A stretch of 34,227 nt of DNA from Phenylobacterium sp. (GCF_030681155.1 NZ_JAUXXE010000001.1:1-34227); one strand, 5' to 3'. Counted from the stretch's first letter, positions 15,832 to 24,713 are shown. The notes: generated from the letters alone by a model not told the origin. Numbers and translations: made by a program.

Positions 15832-16632
15832 TCAGGCCTTGGCCTTCTTCGCGGCCGAAGGAGGCGGCGGCTGCGGGCGCGAGAACACCCATTCGGTGTC
15901 GCTCGAGGCGCTCTTCTGGAAGCTGTAGCCCGCGACATCGAACGCCCGCAGGTCGTTGGCCCGCTCTATCCGATTGTCGATGACGTAGCGGGCCATCAGA
16001 CCGCGCGCCTTCTTGGCGTAGAACGAGATGATTTTCGACGAGCCGTCCTTCTCCTCGAAGAACTTGGTCGTCACCACCGGGATGGTCAGGGCCTTCACAT
16101 CGACGGCGCCGAAATATTCCTGGCTGGCGCAGTTCACCAGCGTCGGGTCCTTGTGGCCGCGCGCGGCTTCATTGAGCGCCACGGCGATCCTGTCGCCCCA
16201 GAAGTCGTAGAGACTGCCGCCCCGCTTCGTCTTGATCCGCACACCCATTTCCAGGCGGTAGGCCTGGATGGCGTCGAGCGGCCGCAGCACGCCATAGAGC
16301 CCCGAGAGGATGCGCACCCGGTCCTGAGCGAAGGCCAACGCCTTCTTGTCCAGCTCTCGCGCCTTCAGCCCCGAATAGACGTCGCCGTTGAAGGCGAAGG
16401 CGGCTTGCAGGCCGTCCTCCATGGCCGGGTCGAAGGCCTGGAATCGTTCGCGGTTCAGGTCCGCCAGCTTGTCCGACAGGTCCATCATCCGCTTCAGATC
16501 CGAGGTCTTCAGCTTCCGGGTCGTGAGCGCCAGTTCGGCGATGTCGGCGGCCATTTCAGGCGTAGTGGCGGCGACGGGAATGTCCGGGCGCGTGAAATCC
16601 ATCGCCTTGGCGGGTGAAATGACGATCAGCAT
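15832..16632 (-). CDS. yaaA: Peroxide stress protein YaaA (UPF0246)
   Basis: The 266-aa product matches YaaA throughout: MLIVISPAKAMDF at the start, KLKTSDLKRMMDLSDKLADLN, AFNGDVYSGLKA, ILSGLYGVLRPLD, YRLEMG, LVNCASQEYFGAV, and FYAKKARGLMARYVI. In E. coli, YaaA lowers intracellular free iron during peroxide stress and binds DNA in vitro. A short Pro/Lys tail (PQPPPPSAAKKAKA) extends the C-terminus. It is the last gene of a - strand run, 7 nt after the FAD-linked oxidase. Confidence 0.96.
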   Translation of the reverse strand: MLIVISPAKAMDFTRPDIPVAATTPEMAADIAELALTTRKLKTSDLKRMMDLSDKLADLNRERFQAFDPAMEDGLQAAFAFNGDVYSGLKARELDKKALAFAQDRVRILSGLYGVLRPLDAIQAYRLEMGVRIKTKRGGSLYDFWGDRIAVALNEAARGHKDPTLVNCASQEYFGAVDVKALTIPVVTTKFFEEKDGSSKIISFYAKKARGLMARYVIDNRIERANDLRAFDVAGYSFQKSASSDTEWVFSRPQPPPPSAAKKAKA

Positions 16633-16639
16633 GAGGGAC

Positions 16640-18049
16640 TCAGAAGAGGACGCGCGGGTTCATGATCCGCTTGGGGTCCAGGCTTTGCCGTATCGCCGTC
16701 AGGGCCGCAACCTCGACCGGCGACTTGTAGCGCCGGGCCTCTTCGGTCTTCATCGAACCGAGGCCATGCTCGGCCGAGATCGAGCCGCCCATCGAGGCGA
16801 CGATGTCGTGGACAATCCGCGAGCCGTCGGCGCGCAAGGCCGAGTGAACGGCGTTGTCGCCGCCGTCGGGACGGATGACGTCGTAGTGGATATTGCCATC
16901 ACCCATGTGGCCGAAGGCGGTGACGCGAGCGCCGGGAACCAGGGCCTCCATGCGGGCGGTCGCCTGGTCAAGGAACTCCGCCACCCGGCTGACCGGCACC
17001 GAGACGTCGTGCTTCCAAGTCGCGCCCTCGGGCTTCTGGCCCGGCGACTGGTTTTCGCGGATCGACCAGAAGGCCTTGGCCTGGGCCTTGCTCTGGGCGA
17101 CCGCGGCGTCGCGGATCAGGCCGTCGTCCAGCGCCTTGCCGAGCAGGCGCTCCATCGCCGCCTCCGCCGCGCCCGGCTCGCCCGAGGCGAGCTCGATCAA
17201 CACGTACCAGGGGTGGACCTCGCCTAAAGGGTCGCGCTGGCCGGCGATGTTCTTCAGCACAAACTCGATCCCGCGCCGGCCCATCAGTTCGAAGGCCTCG
17301 ACCGCGCCGCCGGCCGCGTCCTTGGCCTGAACCAGCAGTTGGCTCGCGGCCTGGGGCGTATCGACCGCGGCGATGGCGGTGGCGCGCGACACCAGGACCG
17401 GGAACAGCTTCAGGCTCGCAGCGGTGACGACGCCGAGCGTGCCCTCGGCGCCGATCAACAGCTGCTTTAGGTCGTAGCCGGTATTGTCCTTGCGCAGGCG
17501 CTTGAGCCCATTCCAAATCTCGCCGTTGGGCAGGACGGCTTCCAAGCCCAGCACCAGGTCGCGGGTGTTGCCATAGCGCAGCACGGCGGTGCCGCCGGCG
17601 TTGGTGGAGACCACGCCGCCGATGGTGGCGCTGCCTTCGGAGGCCAGGTCCAGCGGGAACCGGCGGCCCTTCTCCAGCGCCGCCTCATGCACCGCGGCCA
17701 GGGTGACGCCGGCTTCGGCGACGATCACGTCGTCGAAGGCGTCGATGTCGCGGATGGTCCGCAGGCGCTCGGTGGAGAGCAGGATTTCGCCGAGCGGGAT
17801 CTGGCCGCCGACCAGGCCGGTGTTGCCGCCCTGGGGCGTGATCGGCACGCCGGCCGCCGCGCAGATCCCGATCACGGCGGCGACGTCCTGCGGAGTTTTC
17901 GGCAGGGCCAGAAAGGGCGTGTTCCCGTGCCAGCGGTCGCGCCATTCGACCAGCTTGGGCGCCAGGCGCTCGGGGTCCTGGCTCCACCCCCCCTCGCCCA
18001 GCACAGCTTTCAGGCGGGAGAGGACATTGGCGGGAACGGAAACGGTCAT
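16640..18049 (-). CDS. FAD-linked 2-hydroxyacid dehydrogenase (D-2-hydroxyglutarate/D-lactate dehydrogenase-like)
   Basis: The 469-aa product has the PCMH-type FAD-binding domain (about 40-222; TPQGGNTGLVGGQIP and SATIGGVVSTNAGGT-like segments). The FAD-oxidase C-terminal domain carries metal and substrate residues His381 and His388 (FGHMGDGNIHYD) and Glu427-His428 (SAEHGLGSMK). The insert RENQSPGQKPEGATWKHDVSVP resembles D-2-hydroxyglutarate dehydrogenases more than glycolate oxidase GlcD, but D-lactate cannot be excluded. It has no signal peptide. It follows sua5 by 24 nt and precedes yaaA by 7 nt. Confidence 0.92.
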   Translation of the reverse strand: MTVSVPANVLSRLKAVLGEGGWSQDPERLAPKLVEWRDRWHGNTPFLALPKTPQDVAAVIGICAAAGVPITPQGGNTGLVGGQIPLGEILLSTERLRTIRDIDAFDDVIVAEAGVTLAAVHEAALEKGRRFPLDLASEGSATIGGVVSTNAGGTAVLRYGNTRDLVLGLEAVLPNGEIWNGLKRLRKDNTGYDLKQLLIGAEGTLGVVTAASLKLFPVLVSRATAIAAVDTPQAASQLLVQAKDAAGGAVEAFELMGRRGIEFVLKNIAGQRDPLGEVHPWYVLIELASGEPGAAEAAMERLLGKALDDGLIRDAAVAQSKAQAKAFWSIRENQSPGQKPEGATWKHDVSVPVSRVAEFLDQATARMEALVPGARVTAFGHMGDGNIHYDVIRPDGGDNAVHSALRADGSRIVHDIVASMGGSISAEHGLGSMKTEEARRYKSPVEVAALTAIRQSLDPKRIMNPRVLF

Positions 18050-18073
18050 GGCGCCGATCCTAGCGCCTGGCGC

Positions 18074-19039
18074 CTAGCCGACAAAGCCCGCCGCGCGCTT
18101 GAGCCGGTCGTTGATCGCCTCGCCCAAGCCCTCATAGGGAATAGGGGCGACGGCGATGGCGAGTGGGTCGGTGCGGTCGGCGTCGCGCAGATAGGCGAAC
18201 AGCCGCGCGGCGGCCTCGCGCAGGTCGCCGGAGGGACTGAGGTTCCAACGATGGTCGCCGGGGCCGAAGGCGAGATAGGCCTCGCCCGGTTCCGGCGCCA
18301 TGGCGTTCAGGCGCACCGGGGCCTTGGGCGAATAGTGGCGTGCCAGGCGGCCGGGCGAGCGCTTGGCGTCGGCGTGCGCTTCGGCCAGCGGGCCGATCAA
18401 CGCCTCGATCTGCGCGCGTGTGACGGAGCCGGGACGCAGCAGGCGTGGCTCGTCCAGCAGGGCGACGACGGTGGATTCCAGCCCGACCTCGCAGGGACCG
18501 CCGTCGAGAACCGCGGCTGCGCTGACGCCGGTTTCCTCCACCGCATCAGCGAAGTTGGTCGGGCTCGGACGCCCTGAGCGATTGGCCGACGGCGCCACCA
18601 CCGGCCCGCCGAATCTAGCCAGCAGGGCGTGGGCCAGCGGATGGGCCGGAACCCGGACCGCGACAGTGTCGAGCCCGGCGCGGGCCAGGTCGCAGACCGG
18701 GGTGTCCGGCGCGATCGGCAGGACCAGGGTCAGGGGGCCAGGCCAGAATTGTTCCGCCAGCTTGCGGGCGCGGTCATCGAAGATCGCGATCTTCTCGGCG
18801 GCGGCCAGGTCGGCGACATGGCTGATCAGCGGATTGAAGCGCGGCCGGCCCTTGGCCTCGAAAATCGCCGCGACCACGGCCGGATCGGACGCATCGCCGG
18901 CCAGGCCGTAGACTGTCTCGGTCGGCAGGATCACCAGGCCGCCGGCGCGCAGGGCCGCCTCGGCGGCGGCTAACGCCGCGTCGCCGTCAGGTTGACGTTC
19001 ACCTTCACGTCGGCCGGGATCTGATCGGTCTTTGTCCAC
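18074..19039 (-). CDS. sua5: L-threonylcarbamoyladenylate synthase (Sua5)
   Basis: It makes threonylcarbamoyl-AMP from threonine, bicarbonate and ATP, the first step of t6A37 modification of ANN-decoding tRNAs. The YrdC domain is clear: GGLVILPTETVYGLAGDA, EAKGRPRFNPLISHV, WPGPLTLVL, VAVRVPAHPLA, PVVAPSANRSGRPSPT. The linker RSPGRLARHYSPKAPV leads to the Sua5-specific C-terminal domain. No ATG lies near the expected start; the only in-frame start codon giving a complete N-terminus is GTG 19039 (MDKDRSDPG...), weakly preceded by CAGGG. That start overlaps the cytochrome b561-YceI gene by 70 nt, so the start is uncertain but the function is not. Confidence 0.93.
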   Translation of the reverse strand: MDKDRSDPGRREGERQPDGDAALAAAEAALRAGGLVILPTETVYGLAGDASDPAVVAAIFEAKGRPRFNPLISHVADLAAAEKIAIFDDRARKLAEQFWPGPLTLVLPIAPDTPVCDLARAGLDTVAVRVPAHPLAHALLARFGGPVVAPSANRSGRPSPTNFADAVEETGVSAAAVLDGGPCEVGLESTVVALLDEPRLLRPGSVTRAQIEALIGPLAEAHADAKRSPGRLARHYSPKAPVRLNAMAPEPGEAYLAFGPGDHRWNLSPSGDLREAAARLFAYLRDADRTDPLAIAVAPIPYEGLGEAINDRLKRAAGFVG

Positions 19040-20238
19040 TCGCCCTGTCCGACGCCAAAGGCTGTGCGGTCGAGGTTGGTTACACCGCTGACGCGCGCCT
19101 TGTCGCCTTCGATCTGCAGTCGGAACGGCAGGCGCGCCGGACGGCTGACGCCGCGCAGGGTCAGTTGGCCAAGGGCGATGTAGCGATCTGTTCCAGCCTT
19201 CTCGAACTTGCTGGCGGTGAAGGTCGCCTTGGCGTGATTGGCGGTGTCGAACCAATCGCCGCCCCTTAGGGATTCGTCGCGCTGGCCATCGCCGGTGACC
19301 GCCGAGGCCAGATTGATGCTGACGCTCACCTTGGACTTGTCCAAGGCCTCGGGGCTGAAACGGATGTCGGCGGTCCAGCGGTCGAAGCGACCCTCGATGG
19401 CCTGACCGCCCCAGGTCGTGGTGAAGCCGAGCGTCGATCCCTGGTTCACCTTCCAGGCGGACGCCTCGACCGGGGCTTCGGCGGCTGGCGTCGCCGCGCT
19501 GATGTCCACAACGGCCGGCGCCGGCGCCATCGGCGCCTGGGCGGCGGCGACCTCGACGACCGGCGGGGGCGGCAGCGGCTTAGAAGCCTGGGCGACTGGC
19601 CGGATGGTCTGGGCGGCGGCGGCCACGCCCAGTGCGACGACCGCGATCGCGATCAGGCGCGGATCGAACCAGCGCCCGGGGTTGGCGCCCGGCGCCATGT
19701 GGGCCAGCACCGGCTCGTCGCGGCTGAAAAGCTGATGCTTCAGGGCGCCGGCGACGTGCAGGGCGATCAGCACATAGGCGCCCCAGGCCAACACCTCGTG
19801 ACCCGTCTGGCCAAAGCTGTTCCAGGCGGTTTTCGCCGGTCCCACGAGATGGGCCAACCCTGGGAAGTGCGGCCAGGGGATCGCGCCGAACAGTAGCGTC
19901 GGGACCTGGATGCGGCTGGTCGACACCATGATCCAGCCGGTGATCGGCATGCCGATCATGATCACATAGAGGCCGATGTGGGCGACCCTGGCCAACCACC
20001 GCTCCAAGGTCGCCATACCTGCGGGCAACGGCGGCGGACGATGCGTCAAGCGCCAGGCCAGGCGCGCCAAGCTCAGCAGCAGAATGGAGATGCCGACCGA
20101 CTTGTGAAGCTGGATGAGGGCGAAGCCCTGCGGTGTCCGACCGTCCATGCGCCAGGCCAGGATCACCTGGAAGATGATCGCTGCGGCGATCAGCCAATGG
20201 AGAACGATGGCGACGGTGCTGTAGCGGGTACGGGTCAT
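18970..20238 (-). CDS. Cytochrome b561-YceI fusion protein
   Basis: The 422-aa product joins two families. Residues 1-180 are a four-helix bacterial cytochrome b561: YSTVAIVLHWLIAAAIIFQV with His14, LIQLHKSVG with His45, QTGHEVLAW with His147 and VLIALHVAGALKHQ with His161, in the places of the haem ligands of E. coli CybB. A further transmembrane segment (about 192-210) and an Ala/Pro-rich linker lead to a YceI domain (about 255-422: STLGFTTTWGG, GRFDRWTADIRFSPE, LTLRGVSRPARLPF) that should sit in the periplasm and bind a polyprenyl-type lipid. A redox role with quinone is inferred. Confidence 0.93.
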   Translation of the reverse strand: MTRTRYSTVAIVLHWLIAAAIIFQVILAWRMDGRTPQGFALIQLHKSVGISILLLSLARLAWRLTHRPPPLPAGMATLERWLARVAHIGLYVIMIGMPITGWIMVSTSRIQVPTLLFGAIPWPHFPGLAHLVGPAKTAWNSFGQTGHEVLAWGAYVLIALHVAGALKHQLFSRDEPVLAHMAPGANPGRWFDPRLIAIAVVALGVAAAAQTIRPVAQASKPLPPPPVVEVAAAQAPMAPAPAVVDISAATPAAEAPVEASAWKVNQGSTLGFTTTWGGQAIEGRFDRWTADIRFSPEALDKSKVSVSINLASAVTGDGQRDESLRGGDWFDTANHAKATFTASKFEKAGTDRYIALGQLTLRGVSRPARLPFRLQIEGDKARVSGVTNLDRTAFGVGQGEWTKTDQIPADVKVNVNLTATRR

Positions 20239-20437
20239 CGGTTCTGCTGTCTTTGGGAGGTCGGCTTCGACACGAGTTCAGCATCGTCTCCGGTCTCGCC
20301 GACGGTGAAGCTCAGGCTTTGCAAATGGCTCAACGCCAGCGCCGCGGAAAGGCGTCCCCAGCCTCACGAAGCCGTGAAGTGTTGGAGCTCTACCCCGCCT
20401 TGCCCTAAAGAACCGCAATATCCTCCGGAGCCCCTTG

Positions 20438-22186
20438 ATGACCTTCCGCGCACCGCTTCGCGATCTTGCCCTCGCCCTCAAGACCGCCGGCCATCCGGCG
20501 CTTGTCGCGCACGGTTTCCCTGAGTTGGACGAAGATACGGTCGCCGCGGTGCTGGAAGCGGCCGGCGCCTTCACCGAAGAAGAGCTGGCCCCGCTGAACC
20601 GCAAAGGCGATCAGGTCGGGGCGCGGTACGAGAACGGCGCGGTGGTTTCCGCCCCTGGCTTCGCCGCCGCCTATCAGGCCTTTGTGGCTGGCGGGTGGAA
20701 CTCGCTTTCGGCCGCTCCGGAGCATGGCGGCCAAGGCCTCACCAAGGCGATGGAGCTCGCGGTCTTCGAGATGATCCAGGCCGCCAACATGGCGTTTGGC
20801 CTCTGCCCTATGCTGACCCAGGCCGCCATCGAGGCCCTGGCCCTGCACGGCAGCGAGCGCCAGAAGCGGCTCGTCCTGCCCAAGCTGGTCTCCGGCGAGT
20901 GGACCGGCACCATGAACCTGACCGAGCCGCAAGCCGGTTCGGACCTGGCCGCTGTCACCACCCGCGCCGAACCGGACGGCCAGGGCGGCTACCGCCTGAC
21001 CGGCCAAAAAATCTTCATCACCTGGGGAGACCACGACGCGGCCGAGAACATCTGCCACCTGGTCCTGGCCCGCCTGCCCGACTCGCCGCCTGGCGTGAAG
21101 GGCATCTCCCTGTTCCTGGCGACCAAGCGACTGGTGGACGACGAGGGCGCCCTCGGCGCGGCGAACACGCTGCGCGCCGGCTCCATTGAGCACAAGCTGG
21201 GCATCCACGGCTCCCCCACCTGCGTCATGCTGTTCGAAGGCGCCCAGGCCGAACTGGTCGGTGAGGTGAACAACGGCATCGCCCATATGTTCGTGATGAT
21301 GAACGCCGCGCGCCTGCAGGTCGGCGTCCAGGGCGTGGCCATCGCCGAGCGCGCCTTCCAACAAGCCCTGGCCTTCAGCCAGGAACGCAAGCAGGGCCGC
21401 GCCGTGTGGTCGGCGGAATACCCCGCCCCGCTCTATGGGCACCCGGACGTGCGGCGCACTCTGTTGCTGATGAAGGCCAAGATTGAGGCTGCCCGCGCTA
21501 TCTGCCTGACCACCGGCGTACTTGCCGATCTTGCGAATCTGGCTCCCACCGAATCCGAGCGCACCACAGCCCGCCAGCGCCAGGAACTGCTGACCCCGAT
21601 CGCCAAGGCCTGGTCCACCGACATCGGGGTCGACGTCGCCTCTGCGGGCGTCCAGGTCCACGGGGGCATGGGCTTCATCGAGGAAACCGGCGCGGCCCAA
21701 CACTATCGCGACGCCCGTATCGCCCCGATCTATGAAGGCACCAACGGCATCCAGGCGATCGACCTGGTCGGCCGTAAGGTCCCGATGGAAGGCGGCGGGG
21801 TCATGGACGCGCTCTGCGCCGAAATGCACGCGACCGTGGCTGAACTGAAGGTTTCAAGCGCGCTGGAGAGCGTCGGCCAGCGGCTTGAGGCCGGCGTCGC
21901 CGCTCTCGAGCGCGCCACCGACTGGGTGCTGAACAACAAGGGCCCCAACGCCCTGGCCGGCGCCACCGCCTATCTGAAGCTCGCCGGCGACGTGATCGGC
22001 GGTTGGATGCTGGCGCGACAAGCCCTGGCCACCGCCCAGGACGCCGACGACTGGTCGCAAAGCAAGTCGGCCTTGGCCCGCATCTACGCCAGCCAGGTCC
22101 TGGCCCAGGCCCCCGGCCTCGCCGACGGCGTGGTCGAAGGGGCCGGAGATCTGGAAGCGGTCGGGGCTGCAGCCCTGGGCGCCTAG
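20438..22186 (+). CDS. Acyl-CoA dehydrogenase, long (DmdC-like) type
   Basis: The 582-aa flavoprotein has N-terminal, middle (TMNLTEPQAGSDLAAVTTRA; TGQKIFITWGDHD) and C-terminal acyl-CoA dehydrogenase domains, plus an extra C-terminal helical domain (about 460-582), as in the AcdB/DmdC group. The catalytic base is present as Glu433 in IAPIYEGTNGIQAIDLVGRK. The group includes 3-methylmercaptopropionyl-CoA dehydrogenases, but substrate cannot be read from sequence. I chose the ATG at 20438, 7 nt after CCGGAG, over the TTG just before it. The 199-nt spacer upstream shows no gene. The stop overlaps the convergent esterase-like gene by 4 nt. Confidence 0.94.
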   Translation: MTFRAPLRDLALALKTAGHPALVAHGFPELDEDTVAAVLEAAGAFTEEELAPLNRKGDQVGARYENGAVVSAPGFAAAYQAFVAGGWNSLSAAPEHGGQGLTKAMELAVFEMIQAANMAFGLCPMLTQAAIEALALHGSERQKRLVLPKLVSGEWTGTMNLTEPQAGSDLAAVTTRAEPDGQGGYRLTGQKIFITWGDHDAAENICHLVLARLPDSPPGVKGISLFLATKRLVDDEGALGAANTLRAGSIEHKLGIHGSPTCVMLFEGAQAELVGEVNNGIAHMFVMMNAARLQVGVQGVAIAERAFQQALAFSQERKQGRAVWSAEYPAPLYGHPDVRRTLLLMKAKIEAARAICLTTGVLADLANLAPTESERTTARQRQELLTPIAKAWSTDIGVDVASAGVQVHGGMGFIEETGAAQHYRDARIAPIYEGTNGIQAIDLVGRKVPMEGGGVMDALCAEMHATVAELKVSSALESVGQRLEAGVAALERATDWVLNNKGPNALAGATAYLKLAGDVIGGWMLARQALATAQDADDWSQSKSALARIYASQVLAQAPGLADGVVEGAGDLEAVGAAALGA

Positions 22187-23418
22187 GGCTCGCCTGCGAT
22201 GGGACGCTCAAAGGTGACGCGGTAGAACCGCGTCTCCACACCCTCAATCCCAAAGTCGTTGTCATTCACCAGGATCAGCTCGCGATCCGACATCAGCGCG
22301 ACGCCCTCGAGATCCGCCGTGATCTCGGGGGTGTCGTCGGTCGACAGCAACAAGACCTTGGTCAGGAAGGGTATGCCCGCCTCGGCCATCTCTTCAGGCC
22401 GCAGTTCCTCCAGGGTTGGACGCGTCTCGGCGTCTAAATGATGCGGCGGCGCTCCAGGTCCCGCCAGATCGACGAGATAGAGCTTCGAGGTCTGCGATAT
22501 CCGCTCCAGCACAAGCAGCCGATCGGGTCCGACGCAGACCGCCTCACTGATTTTCAGGTCTCGCGGCTGGACCTCGCCCGCCGCTCGGTCGCGGGCGAAA
22601 CTGGATGGCGTGTCGAACGGGTAGACGTACTGAGCCGCCACCGCGCCGCTCGTCGCATCGATCTTCCAAATCCGCGCATGGCGCGAACAGGCCCGAACAT
22701 CGCCGTGGTCCAGAGGACTTTGGAACGCGACATAGAGCCAGGTTTCGTCGGCCGAGATGGCCAGAGCTTCAAAGCCCCGGTTTAGCCGCCTGCGAGCGCC
22801 GATCGCGGGGAGGATCGCGCTCAGTGGCGGATCGCAATCGCCGGTGACGCCTTCCGGAACCCAGCGCGCCGTCACCACGCCGTGCGGATCGATGCGCATC
22901 AGCGACGGACCATATTCGTCCGCAACCCAGAACCCGCCATCGGCCAAGGCGACCACGCCCTCGGTGTCAGCGCCGCCGTCCGGCGCCAGCAGGTTTCCAT
23001 TGAGGTCATAGGCCGGCTCCATCGCCGCCTCGCCGCCCCCTGGCAGCGGCAGGCCCGAGATCGTCCGGCCGCTCGGCGCACGGAGCGGCAAGGTCCGAAC
23101 GAACCGCAGCTCATCGCCGATCAGACTGAGCTCGGTGATCGTGGGACCGATATCGGGCCGGGGCATCAACTTGGCGCCCTCGACACCGGCAAGGCCCTGG
23201 AGATGATCCAGGCCGCAGTCCTCGACCGCCTGGCTGATTTTCAGGTTTGGTCCGCGATCCCCCAGCGCCCATAGCCGGCCCGGTTGATCGCGAGGGCGGC
23301 GCGTCAGACCTGAGCCCAGTCCCAGCGTCACCCGCAGCGCGCCGCGCGGCATGGCGATCTCGTCCAGCACCCGATCGCGCCAGACCAGTTGTGTGATCGT
23401 GAATCCGTTGCGGCTCAT
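22183..23418 (-). CDS. Esterase-like activity of phytase family protein
   Basis: The 411-aa product resembles the phytase-like beta-propeller family (PF13449 type): LWALGDRGPNL near residue 50, DTEGVVALADGGFWVADEYGPSLMRIDPHG near 160, RGFEALAISADETWLYVAFQSPL, ISEAVCVGPDRLLVLERISQ, ADLEGVALMSDRELILVNDNDFG near the end. Repeated D(T/L)EG and acidic turns suggest metal binding. No signal peptide is visible at this start, unusual because many members are exported. Substrate is unknown. Its gene is 124 nt downstream of the peroxiredoxin on the same strand; that gap shows nothing I can support. Confidence 0.85.
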   Translation of the reverse strand: MSRNGFTITQLVWRDRVLDEIAMPRGALRVTLGLGSGLTRRPRDQPGRLWALGDRGPNLKISQAVEDCGLDHLQGLAGVEGAKLMPRPDIGPTITELSLIGDELRFVRTLPLRAPSGRTISGLPLPGGGEAAMEPAYDLNGNLLAPDGGADTEGVVALADGGFWVADEYGPSLMRIDPHGVVTARWVPEGVTGDCDPPLSAILPAIGARRRLNRGFEALAISADETWLYVAFQSPLDHGDVRACSRHARIWKIDATSGAVAAQYVYPFDTPSSFARDRAAGEVQPRDLKISEAVCVGPDRLLVLERISQTSKLYLVDLAGPGAPPHHLDAETRPTLEELRPEEMAEAGIPFLTKVLLLSTDDTPEITADLEGVALMSDRELILVNDNDFGIEGVETRFYRVTFERPIAGEP

Positions 23419-23542
23419 GCCGCCATAGGGCCCGCGGGCGAAACCTTGTCCATGAGGGAAATCAGGCGGCGGCGAGGCCCGGCGCGTCGTGCAGGCCAGC
23501 CAGTCGGACGACGCGTCACCGCGCCGTCCGGAAGTTGGCGTC

Positions 23543-24025
23543 CTAGAGTTGGGCCAGCATGTAGTCGGCGGCCGAGACCTTGAATTCGCCAGGAGCCTCG
23601 ACGTTCAGCTCCTTCACGACGCCGTCTTCGACGATCATCGAATAGCGCTGCGAACGTTGGCCCATACCGAACTTGGAGCCGTCCATTTCCAGGCCGATAG
23701 CCTTGGTGAAGTCGCCGTTGCCGTCACCCAGCATCAGGATGTCGTCGCCCACCGACTGGCTCTCGCCCCAGGCCTTCATCACGAAAGCGTCGTTGACCGA
23801 GACGCAGGCGATGGCGTCGACGCCCTTGGCCTTGAAGTCGGCGACATGCTCCTTGAAGCCCGGCAGGTGCTTGGCCGAGCAGGTCGGGGTGAAGGCGCCG
23901 GGAACCGCGAACAGCGCCACTTTCTTGCCCGCGAAGATGTCGTCCGTGGACATCGGGCGAGGACCTTCAGGCGTCCCGGCCGAGAAGGTGGCGGAGGGCA
24001 GTTTGTCACCGACTTTGATCGTCAT
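23543..24025 (-). CDS. Peroxiredoxin, Prx5 type
   Basis: The 160-aa thioredoxin-fold peroxidase reduces H2O2 and organic peroxides. The peroxidatic Cys49 is in PGAFTPTCSAKHLPGF, the Prx5 signature. A second cysteine, Cys74 (DAIACVSVND), is in the position conserved in bacterial Prx5 and is not the usual resolving Cys, so a 1-Cys mechanism using glutathione/glutaredoxin is likely. KFGMGQRSQRYSMIVEDGVVKEL and the C-terminal APGEFKVSAADYMLAQL also match. The start at 24025 follows GGAGAGAGACC; an 11-residue upstream extension is less likely. Confidence 0.95.
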   Translation of the reverse strand: MTIKVGDKLPSATFSAGTPEGPRPMSTDDIFAGKKVALFAVPGAFTPTCSAKHLPGFKEHVADFKAKGVDAIACVSVNDAFVMKAWGESQSVGDDILMLGDGNGDFTKAIGLEMDGSKFGMGQRSQRYSMIVEDGVVKELNVEAPGEFKVSAADYMLAQL

Positions 24026-24097
24026 TGGTCTCTCTCCCTGATGAAGTTGGGTCATCAAATAACCCGCTCCGCCGCAGCTTCAACGCTCTTGTGTGCG

Positions 24098-24134
24098 TTC
24101 AAGACTTGAAAGCGCCGCGATAGCGCTCAATTTT
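24098..24134 (+). promoter_or_regulatory. Possible promoter and palindrome before yqgE
   Basis: TTGAAA (24106-24111) and AATTTT (24129-24134) are spaced 17 nt, resembling -35/-10 elements. The -10 box ends 6 nt before the ATG at 24141, so a transcript would start at or next to the start codon. TTCAAG-A-CTTGAA (24098-24110) overlaps the -35 as a dyad. No Shine-Dalgarno is present. All inferred from sequence. Confidence 0.35.
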
Positions 24135-24140
24135 GATCGG

Positions 24141-24710
24141 ATGGAAGACGGCGTTTTTCTCTCCGGCCAGATGCTGATCGCCATGCCTGGCATCGGCGAC
24201 CCACGTTTCGAGCGCGCTCTGGTGCTGATCTGCGCTCACGATGACAGCCACGCCATGGGCATCGCCGTGAACCGGCCTGTCGAGGGGCTGACGGTTCCCG
24301 ACCTTCTGGGCCGCCTGGATGTGAAATCCACGATCGAGGTGCCGCCCGACCTCGTACTGCTGGGCGGCCCGGTGGATCGCGAACGCGGCTTCGTCCTGCA
24401 CACCGACGACTACAGTTCGGGCGACAACAGCCTGCCGATCCGTGAAGGGGTTTCGCTCACCGCCACCCGCGAGGTGCTGGAAGCCATGGCCGGCCAGAAC
24501 CGGCCGCCTCGGCGGTCGCTATTGGCCCTGGGCTACGCCGGCTGGGGCGCTGGGCAACTCGAGCGCGAGATCCGCGAGAACATCTGGCTCACGTGCGACG
24601 CCGATGAGACCCTGATCTTCGGCGCCGACCACGAACTGAAGTGGACCAACGCCCTGGCCAAGATCGGCGTCGATGCGCGGTTGCTCAGCGCGACAGCCGG
24701 CCGAGCGTAA
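24141..24710 (+). CDS. YqgE/AlgH family protein
   Basis: The 189-aa product matches the YqgE/AlgH family (DUF179): FLSGQMLIAMPGIGDPRFERALVLICAHDDSHAMGIAVNRP at the start, LLGGPVDRERGFVLHTDDY in the middle, and SLLALGYAGWGAGQLEREIRENIWLT near residue 140. The molecular function is unknown; AlgH was first noted in alginate regulation in Pseudomonas. A GTG at 24093 is also in frame but would read through a palindrome and add residues unlike the family, so I chose the ATG. The gene is divergent from the peroxiredoxin and ends 3 nt before convergent pdeA. Confidence 0.92.
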   Translation: MEDGVFLSGQMLIAMPGIGDPRFERALVLICAHDDSHAMGIAVNRPVEGLTVPDLLGRLDVKSTIEVPPDLVLLGGPVDRERGFVLHTDDYSSGDNSLPIREGVSLTATREVLEAMAGQNRPPRRSLLALGYAGWGAGQLEREIRENIWLTCDADETLIFGADHELKWTNALAKIGVDARLLSATAGRA

Positions 24711-24713
24711 CCT

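Noticed and set aside
20323..20406. Small + frame (27 codons, MAQRQRRGKA...) upstream of the long acyl-CoA dehydrogenase
   Set aside because: No ribosome-binding site, basic low-complexity product, and no support beyond an open frame.
20405..21829. Long - strand open frame (474 codons) opposite the long acyl-CoA dehydrogenase
   Set aside because: Antisense shadow: it follows from third-position GC bias, has no recognisable domain, and the + strand protein matches its family over the full length.
24093..24140. GTG 24093 as start of yqgE
   Set aside because: It adds 16 residues not typical of the family and makes the TTCAAGACTTGAA palindrome and the promoter-like boxes coding; the ATG at 24141 gives the usual length.
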